Origin: Candidatus Hermodarchaeota archaeon
GTDB taxonomy: Archaea > Asgardarchaeota > Hermodarchaeia > Hermodarchaeales > Hermodarchaeaceae
Reading direction: 5' to 3'
DNA: 10,998 bases
Assembly: GCA_016839995.1 (NCBI GenBank)
Contig: JAEOTD010000099.1
Location: 1-10,998 of the forward strand
The translations under genes were made by a program, and so were the position numbers. Below are positions 7,290 through 10,998 of the stretch, one piece after another (the first letter of the stretch is position 1; every line of letters begins with the position of its first letter). The notes below the pieces were generated by a model. It searched no databases and had not been told where the DNA came from. It saw only the letters and a program-made list of their open reading frames with translations.

Positions 7290-7403
7290 ATGCAAAACAA
7301 AACTAGTACTAAAAATAAATCACAAACAATTCGCTCAAACTCCAGAGCACGACGTTCTGTGAGCATCGAGCAAATCATCAGCACTGCGTGGGGTTTTCAT
7401 TAA
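7290..7403 (+). CDS. Putative 37-residue basic peptide (leader ORF candidate)
   Basis: ATG to TAA gives 37 residues: a polar, strongly basic N-terminal half (NKTSTKNKSQ, then RSNSRARRSV) and a short possible helix (SIEQIISTAW). AAAGGTGA lies about seven bases before the ATG, a better ribosome site than that of the beta-CASP gene it precedes by 52 bases. It has no recognised family, signal peptide or membrane helix. It could be a small RNA- or DNA-binding protein, a leader peptide controlling the downstream nuclease gene, or a chance ORF. The stop codon lies inside a hairpin (7386-7413), which favours a regulatory link but does not prove one. Confidence 0.4.
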   Translation: MQNKTSTKNKSQTIRSNSRARRSVSIEQIISTAWGFH

Positions 7404-7413
7404 CCCTCCACGC
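7386..7413 (+). other. Hairpin spanning the stop of the 37-codon ORF
   Basis: GCGTGG (7386-7391) pairs with CCACGC (7408-7413), and after a one-base bulge GG (7392-7393) pairs with CC (7405-7406), with the TAA in the loop. No T-run follows, so it is not a standard archaeal terminator. A ribosome reaching the stop would melt it. Confidence 0.45.
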
Positions 7414-7424
7414 CTTTACCAATT

Positions 7425-7440
7425 ATGATTACAGAATCAT
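7425..7440 (+). other. Small hairpin just before the beta-CASP ribosome site
   Basis: ATGATT (7425-7430) and AATCAT (7435-7440) are perfect complements around a 4-base loop. The hairpin ends two bases before the AGGGA ribosome-site candidate at 7443-7447. It is AT-rich and therefore weak, and might instead be a protein site. Confidence 0.3.
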
Positions 7441-7455
7441 GTAGGGAATGGAAAA

Positions 7456-8769
7456 ATGACAAAAGTAACTTTCCTCGGCGGTTGCCGCCAAGTCGGAGCA
7501 TCAGCTGTTCTTGTAGAACAAGCAGGTGCCCGTATCGTCATGGACTATGGCACCGCCTTTAATGGCACCCAACGGGTCCCACTTCCAACATCCACACGCA
7601 ACCTAACTAGCGTTCTTTCACATGCACACCTAGACCATAGTGGGAGTCTTCCACTCATTACTGGAAGCCAATCTCACCGAGTACCCATGTACTCTACGAA
7701 ACTCACCAAGGAGCTGGTAAAACTCCTTTTGATGGATATGCTTCGCATTAACGGCGATTCCCTGGCGTTTGAGCGAAAGGAAGTTCAAACGCTTCTCCAA
7801 AACACTCGCACGATCAATTATGGTCAACCAGTCCAGGTTCACCCCAAAGTAAGGTTCTCACTGCATGACGCCGGTCATATTCCGGGCAGTGCCTCAATCC
7901 TCGTTGAAACTGAGGCTAATGGTGGGGGGCCTGCACGAATCTTGTATTCAGGTGATCTGAACACCACGGATACGCGCTTGGTCAATGGAGCCCAAAGCCT
8001 TCGACGGCTTGGTGACCTCGATCTTATTATCGTAGAAAGTACGTATGCCCGTGAAGATCACCCATCTCGACGAACAGTAGAAGAAACGTTCGTTGAAGCA
8101 AGTCGTTCGACCCTAGAATCGGGAGGTACGGTATTAGTGCCTTCCTTTGCCGTGGGACGGGCACAAGAGATTCTTGCAGTGTTGAATCAGCACCGTCATC
8201 GTGGATTCGATTACCCCATCTATGTTGATGGGATGGCGCGAAAGGTAACACGGATTATGCAGCAGCATACCAAAGCATTCAGTGGAGGACCGAGTCTTAG
8301 AAAGGCTGCTGGTGAAGTGAGGTTCATTCGGAATAGTTCGGATCGGAAAGCAGCTCTCGATGAACCAGCCATTATTGTTGCACCTGCAGGAATGCTCAAA
8401 GGTGGAACGGCTCAAATCTATCTTCGGAATATTGCGGATGACTCGCGAAGCAGTGTGTTACTGGTTGGAAAACAACTCCCTGGCACACCTGGTGCTCAAT
8501 TGCTTGAAAGTGGAGAAATTACACTCGGTGGATACCACGAGAATCCAATAACGATCCAAGTCAAAGCAAAGGTTGAATCGTTTGATTTCTCCTGTCACGT
8601 AGGTCGCCGAGAAGTCCTGGAGTACCTCAAACAAGCACAAGGTAATCCTACTATTCTCACGATGCATGGGGAAGCAGCATCCTGTGAGACCCTTGCTCAG
8701 AATCTACGGGAACGGTTTGGCTTTACCGCTCAAGCAGCCACCTGCGGTCAGACCCTTACGTTCAACTAG
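7456..8769 (+). CDS. Metallo-beta-lactamase/beta-CASP ribonuclease, aCPSF2-like
   Basis: The 437-residue protein begins directly with the metallo-beta-lactamase fold, so it lacks the N-terminal KH domains of the archaeal termination factor aCPSF1 and is closest in layout to aCPSF2. Such enzymes cut RNA using two zinc ions. Motifs seen: D30; SHAHLDH (H56, H58, D60, H61); DAGHIPGSAS (H141); YSGDLN (D167); motif A E194 in VESTYA; the beta-CASP core VPSFAVGRAQE (228-238) and VDGMARKV (257-264); APAGMLKGG (309-317); motif C H381 in DFSCH; and the terminal HGE (404-406). Motif B, a His in CPSF73, reads GTPGAQ (343-348) here without a His. The ribosome site is weak (AGGGA, 7443-7447). The gene converges on the acyl-CoA synthetase gene with 19 bases between stops. 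Likely role: cytoplasmic mRNA processing or decay. Confidence 0.9.
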   Translation: MTKVTFLGGCRQVGASAVLVEQAGARIVMDYGTAFNGTQRVPLPTSTRNLTSVLSHAHLDHSGSLPLITGSQSHRVPMYSTKLTKELVKLLLMDMLRINGDSLAFERKEVQTLLQNTRTINYGQPVQVHPKVRFSLHDAGHIPGSASILVETEANGGGPARILYSGDLNTTDTRLVNGAQSLRRLGDLDLIIVESTYAREDHPSRRTVEETFVEASRSTLESGGTVLVPSFAVGRAQEILAVLNQHRHRGFDYPIYVDGMARKVTRIMQQHTKAFSGGPSLRKAAGEVRFIRNSSDRKAALDEPAIIVAPAGMLKGGTAQIYLRNIADDSRSSVLLVGKQLPGTPGAQLLESGEITLGGYHENPITIQVKAKVESFDFSCHVGRREVLEYLKQAQGNPTILTMHGEAASCETLAQNLRERFGFTAQAATCGQTLTFN

Positions 8770-8780
8770 CATACATGAAG

Positions 8781-8786
8781 AAAAAA
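8781..8786 (-). terminator. T-run terminator of the acyl-CoA synthetase gene
   Basis: Just two bases past the TGA of the minus-strand gene, that strand reads TTTTTTCTTC. This fits the T-rich intrinsic terminators of archaea. The run faces the wrong way to end the plus-strand beta-CASP transcript, which must finish inside the opposing gene or by another means. Confidence 0.5.
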
Positions 8787-8788
8787 CA

Positions 8789-10435
8789 TCAGGTTCCCCG
8801 GAGTTCACGCCGAAGTATCTTTCCCACCGCAGATTTCGGCAAAGCTTCGCGGAACTCAATGATGCGGGGATACTTGTAGGCCGCCATTTCTTGTTTACTC
8901 CACTCCCGTATTTCCTCTTCACCGATTGTATCCTTGAATTCCGATTTTAGCACAATGAAGGCTTTGACTTCCTCGCCGACTCGAGGAGCAGGTACTCCAA
9001 TAACAGCACATTCGGCAATGGCTTGGTGACGATAAAGAAGGGCTTCCACCTCGGCAGGGAATACGGAGTATCCACTTCGTTTAATGAGATCCTTTTTTCG
9101 ATCACCAATCAGCAAGTAACCATCAGTATCAAATCGACCAACATCACCAGTATGAAGCCAACCGCCGCGGAGTGCCTCTGCAGTGGCTTCTGGCGCATTC
9201 CAATATCCTTGGAATATTTGAGGTCCACGGGCTAGAATTTCTCCCCATTCACCGATTGGAAGCTCTTTGGTGTCATCGGTTTGATCAACGATTTTGATAT
9301 CCGTATTAAAGGTGGGGATTCCTACGGCTCCGGGGCGGAGTACACCCTGTGGAATAAGTGTGAGAATGGGGGAGGTTTCAGTCATGCCGTACCCTTCAAC
9401 GATATAAGACCCAGTTTCCTGTTGGAATTGCTCCAACACTTCAATAGGCAAAGATGCAGCCCCAGAAAAGCAGTTTTCGAGACTGCTGATATCATATTTC
9501 TTGAGCAGGGGACTGGCGAGTAGTGAAACGTAAAGCGTGGGAACGCCGACTAATACGGTTGCTTTGTATTGTTGAATGCTTTTCAGAATTTCTTTGATAT
9601 CTGGACGCGGAATAAGTACTACAGAGGAGGCGATTAATGCTGAAAGTACAATGATACATGAAAAGCCGAAGGCATGGAACGCTGGAAGAATACCAATGAA
9701 ACACTCCTCACCCATTTGAACCTTGAACCATTGGCTTCCAACCTTGGCATTAAACATTAAGTTCTGATGACTCAGCATCGCACCTTTTGGTGGACCAGTG
9801 GTTCCACCTGTGTATAACAGAGCCGCGGTATCTTCTGGACTGACGGCTATGGGTGGCGCTTGTAGTGATTGGTGTTTGAGTAAACCTTGTAGCATGATAA
9901 TATCAGAGCCAGAGGGAAGTTTGGGATGTGGGATTTTTCGAGCTAGACGTCCCAGAGCTGCTTTTGCTTTGCCTAGATACTCACCGGTGCGTGTGTAGAT
10001 TATCGTTTCAAGTGGAGTATCTTTCTTTCCACTTTCTATGACTTCATGAAAAAGATCAAGGGCAATGAGATGGCGTACGCCTGCGGAATTTAGTTGATGA
10101 TGAAGTTCATGTTGTTTAAACAATGGATTGATGGGTGTAACGATGGCACCAGTTTTCAAGATTCCAAAGAGGGCTAGTGGGGCTTGAGGTACATTGGGGA
10201 GCATGAAGGCAACGCGAGCACCTTTTTTCACACCCAATTCGAGCAGACCATTAGCTAGTTGGTTGGAAAGCCGTTCGATGTCTCGGAAGGATAAGGTCTT
10301 CCCTTGAAAGTGGTAAGCAGGATTATCCGGGTACTTTGTAGCGGTCTCGGTTAATGTTTCGTGAATTGTTGTATTAGGAATTTCAATATCATACGGAAAC
10401 CCTTCAGGCCAGCTTTTGTGCCAAAACCGATTCAA
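8789..10435 (-). CDS. Long-chain acyl-CoA synthetase (AMP-forming, FadD-like)
   Basis: This 548-residue enzyme is of normal length for the ANL adenylate-forming superfamily. It activates a carboxylic acid, probably a fatty acid, through an acyl-adenylate to the CoA thioester, with ATP giving AMP and pyrophosphate. The phosphate-binding loop YTGGTTGPPKG is at 208-218, GYGMTET at 348-354, GWLHTGD (D431) at 425-431, the hinge region GDRKKDLIKRSGYSVFP at 444-460, and the C-terminal catalytic Lys in PKSAVGK is K539. All core motifs are intact. No signal peptide or membrane helix is evident. The start is TTG 10435: AGGGGTG lies about nine bases upstream, and no in-frame ATG or GTG exists between an upstream TGA (10462-10460) and this TTG. 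An ATG five bases upstream (10440) is out of frame and hits a stop after two codons. The crotonase gene diverges from it, fitting a shared acyl-CoA pathway. Chain-length preference is unknown. Confidence 0.93.
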   Translation of the reverse strand: MNRFWHKSWPEGFPYDIEIPNTTIHETLTETATKYPDNPAYHFQGKTLSFRDIERLSNQLANGLLELGVKKGARVAFMLPNVPQAPLALFGILKTGAIVTPINPLFKQHELHHQLNSAGVRHLIALDLFHEVIESGKKDTPLETIIYTRTGEYLGKAKAALGRLARKIPHPKLPSGSDIIMLQGLLKHQSLQAPPIAVSPEDTAALLYTGGTTGPPKGAMLSHQNLMFNAKVGSQWFKVQMGEECFIGILPAFHAFGFSCIIVLSALIASSVVLIPRPDIKEILKSIQQYKATVLVGVPTLYVSLLASPLLKKYDISSLENCFSGAASLPIEVLEQFQQETGSYIVEGYGMTETSPILTLIPQGVLRPGAVGIPTFNTDIKIVDQTDDTKELPIGEWGEILARGPQIFQGYWNAPEATAEALRGGWLHTGDVGRFDTDGYLLIGDRKKDLIKRSGYSVFPAEVEALLYRHQAIAECAVIGVPAPRVGEEVKAFIVLKSEFKDTIGEEEIREWSKQEMAAYKYPRIIEFREALPKSAVGKILRRELRGT

Positions 10436-10488
10436 CCCATTTACACCCCTAAAGCATCTTCAGAATGGTATTCCATCGATGATATGCA

Positions 10489-10496
10489 CTATAAAT
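10489..10496 (-). promoter_or_regulatory. TATA-like box for the acyl-CoA synthetase gene
   Basis: The minus strand reads ATTTATAG. The expected transcript start near 10465 gives a leader of about 30 bases ending at TTG 10435. The same site read on the plus strand (TATAAAT) could serve the divergent crotonase, with a leader of about 95 bases. Confidence 0.45.
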
Positions 10497-10527
10497 GGTA
10501 ATGAGTCCTTTGCCTGATTGCTTCTGT

Positions 10528-10550
10528 AGGCTTTCGTAAGGCTTTTCGTG
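10528..10550. repeat. Tandem imperfect direct repeat
   Basis: AGGCTTTCGTA is followed at once by AGGCTTTTCGTG, units of about 11 bases or one helical turn. It lies between the two divergent start sites and could be a regulator site or simple chance. Confidence 0.3.
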
Positions 10551-10555
10551 TCAAA

Positions 10556-10569
10556 CCGTATACTTACGG
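10556..10569. promoter_or_regulatory. Inverted repeat CCGTA-N4-TACGG in the divergent promoter region
   Basis: Perfect 5-bp arms with a 4-base spacer lie 47 bases before the second crotonase start. This is operator-like geometry in a region that separates two acyl-CoA genes. No regulator gene is visible in the window. Confidence 0.35.
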
Positions 10570-10615
10570 ATACAATTTGTTATCAATGTAATATTCAAAT
10601 TGAGAGGTTGAACTA

Positions 10616-10998
10616 ATGACTGAAGCTGTTCTTTTGAAAAAAGAGCCTGAACACAAGATTGCTTGGCTTATTTTGAATCGTCCTGACAAATTGAATACAA
10701 TCAATGAAGAGCTTACTCTTCAATTACAGCAGACTCTTGCAAAAGTGGAGTTAGACAAAGAGATTCGTGTTCTTATCATAACCGGGTCGGGGGAGAAGGC
10801 ATTCTCAGGTGGTGCTGACCTATCAGTGTTTATGAGCGGGGTTACGCCCCAGTATGCTCAGTATATCGCCCAGAAGGGTCATGAGATCCTAGCTATGATA
10901 GACCGCTTATCACAGCCGGTTATTGCAGCCATCAATGGATATGCGTACGGCGGGGGATGTGAGATAGCCTTAGCTTGTGACTTTCGACTGGCTACGAA
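10616..10998 (+). CDS. Enoyl-CoA hydratase/crotonase-family protein (N-terminal half, cut by window edge)
   Basis: I read 127 codons from ATG 10616 to the right edge without a stop; GAGG lies eight bases before the ATG. The crotonase fold is clear: LNRPDKLNTIN (20-30) near the N-terminus, the oxyanion segment FSGGADLSVF (63-72), then INGYAYGGGCEIALACDF (106-123). E116 corresponds to the first catalytic Glu of enoyl-CoA hydratase. The position of the second Glu is just beyond the edge, so hydratase activity cannot be confirmed from this window; an isomerase, hydrolase or dehydratase of the same fold is possible. It differs substantially from the crotonase at 4329-5093 (for example GGGCEIAL versus GGGMELSQ), so it is a paralogue rather than a recent duplicate. 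It diverges from the acyl-CoA synthetase gene with 180 bases between starts. Confidence 0.9.
   Translation, partial: MTEAVLLKKEPEHKIAWLILNRPDKLNTINEELTLQLQQTLAKVELDKEIRVLIITGSGEKAFSGGADLSVFMSGVTPQYAQYIAQKGHEILAMIDRLSQPVIAAINGYAYGGGCEIALACDFRLAT

Larger units (their letters stand above)
7052..7455. other. Structured 404-bp intergenic/leader region before the beta-CASP gene
   Basis: This is the only stretch over 300 bases without a long gene. It follows the PHP stop and precedes the beta-CASP ATG. It contains a long inverted repeat (7115-7172) with a TATA-like box in its loop, a palindrome (7241-7250), a 37-codon ORF (7290-7403) and two hairpins (7386-7413 and 7425-7440). No T-run terminator follows the PHP gene. 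No tRNA or rRNA pattern was seen. Confidence 0.6.

Noticed and set aside
7265..7306. 13-codon ORF (ATG 7265 to TAG) after a GGAGGAG run
   Set aside because: The purine run is too close to the ATG, the ORF overlaps the 37-codon ORF out of frame, and it is too short to support.
8027..8922. Minus- and plus-strand ORFs overlapping the beta-CASP gene and the synthetase 3' end
   Set aside because: They are shadows of two genes with complete catalytic motifs.
10432..10440. ATG at 10440 as start of the acyl-CoA synthetase
   Set aside because: It is out of frame and reads ATG GGT TGA; the family N-terminus begins at the TTG at 10435.
1..10998. tRNA, rRNA, CRISPR array or transposon
   Set aside because: I found no cloverleaf-like sequence, spaced identical repeats, transposase motif or terminal inverted repeats on either strand by reading.

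Overview
The window most likely comes from an archaeon, by inference an Asgard-type lineage such as Thorarchaeota. No marker gene fixes the phylum. The signs are a beta-CASP nuclease of the archaeal CPSF type, TATA-box-like elements about 25 bp ahead of likely transcript starts, purine-rich Shine-Dalgarno sites, frequent GTG/TTG starts (three of the six gene starts other than the 37-codon ORF), and a giant sequon-rich surface protein anchored by one C-terminal membrane helix.

Layout. Positions 1-4171 (minus) are one uninterrupted coding region that runs off the left edge: at least 1390 residues of a secreted, membrane-anchored protein with a signal peptide, a DUF2341-like N-terminal module, a tail of beta-sandwich modules, one transmembrane helix and a charged cytoplasmic tail containing a 38-residue repeat. 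Upstream of it on the same strand is an enoyl-CoA hydratase (4329-5093). A divergent region with a good TATA box then leads to a two-gene plus-strand operon. Its first gene encodes a TIM-barrel enzyme of the xylose isomerase/AP endonuclease 2 superfamily with CbiR-like features, and its second a PHP-domain phosphoesterase.

The only gene-poor stretch over 300 bases is 7052-7455. It is not featureless: it holds a long inverted repeat around a TATA-like box, a perfect 10-bp palindrome, a 37-codon ORF with a good ribosome binding site, and two hairpins just ahead of the next gene. That gene (7456-8769) encodes a KH-less aCPSF2-like metallo-beta-lactamase/beta-CASP nuclease. It converges, with a 19-bp gap, on a long-chain acyl-CoA synthetase gene (8789-10435, minus). 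A second crotonase gene diverges from the synthetase and is cut by the right edge (10616-10998).

Functionally, the synthetase and the two crotonases point to fatty-acid or other acyl-CoA metabolism: one enzyme would make the CoA thioester and the others would hydrate enoyl-CoA. The central part carries metal-dependent phosphoesterase and nuclease folds (TIM barrel, PHP, beta-CASP). The surface protein belongs to the cell envelope. No rRNA, tRNA, CRISPR array, transposase or other mobile-element signature was seen. The least explained parts are the cytoplasmic repeat tail of the surface protein and the structured leader before the beta-CASP gene.
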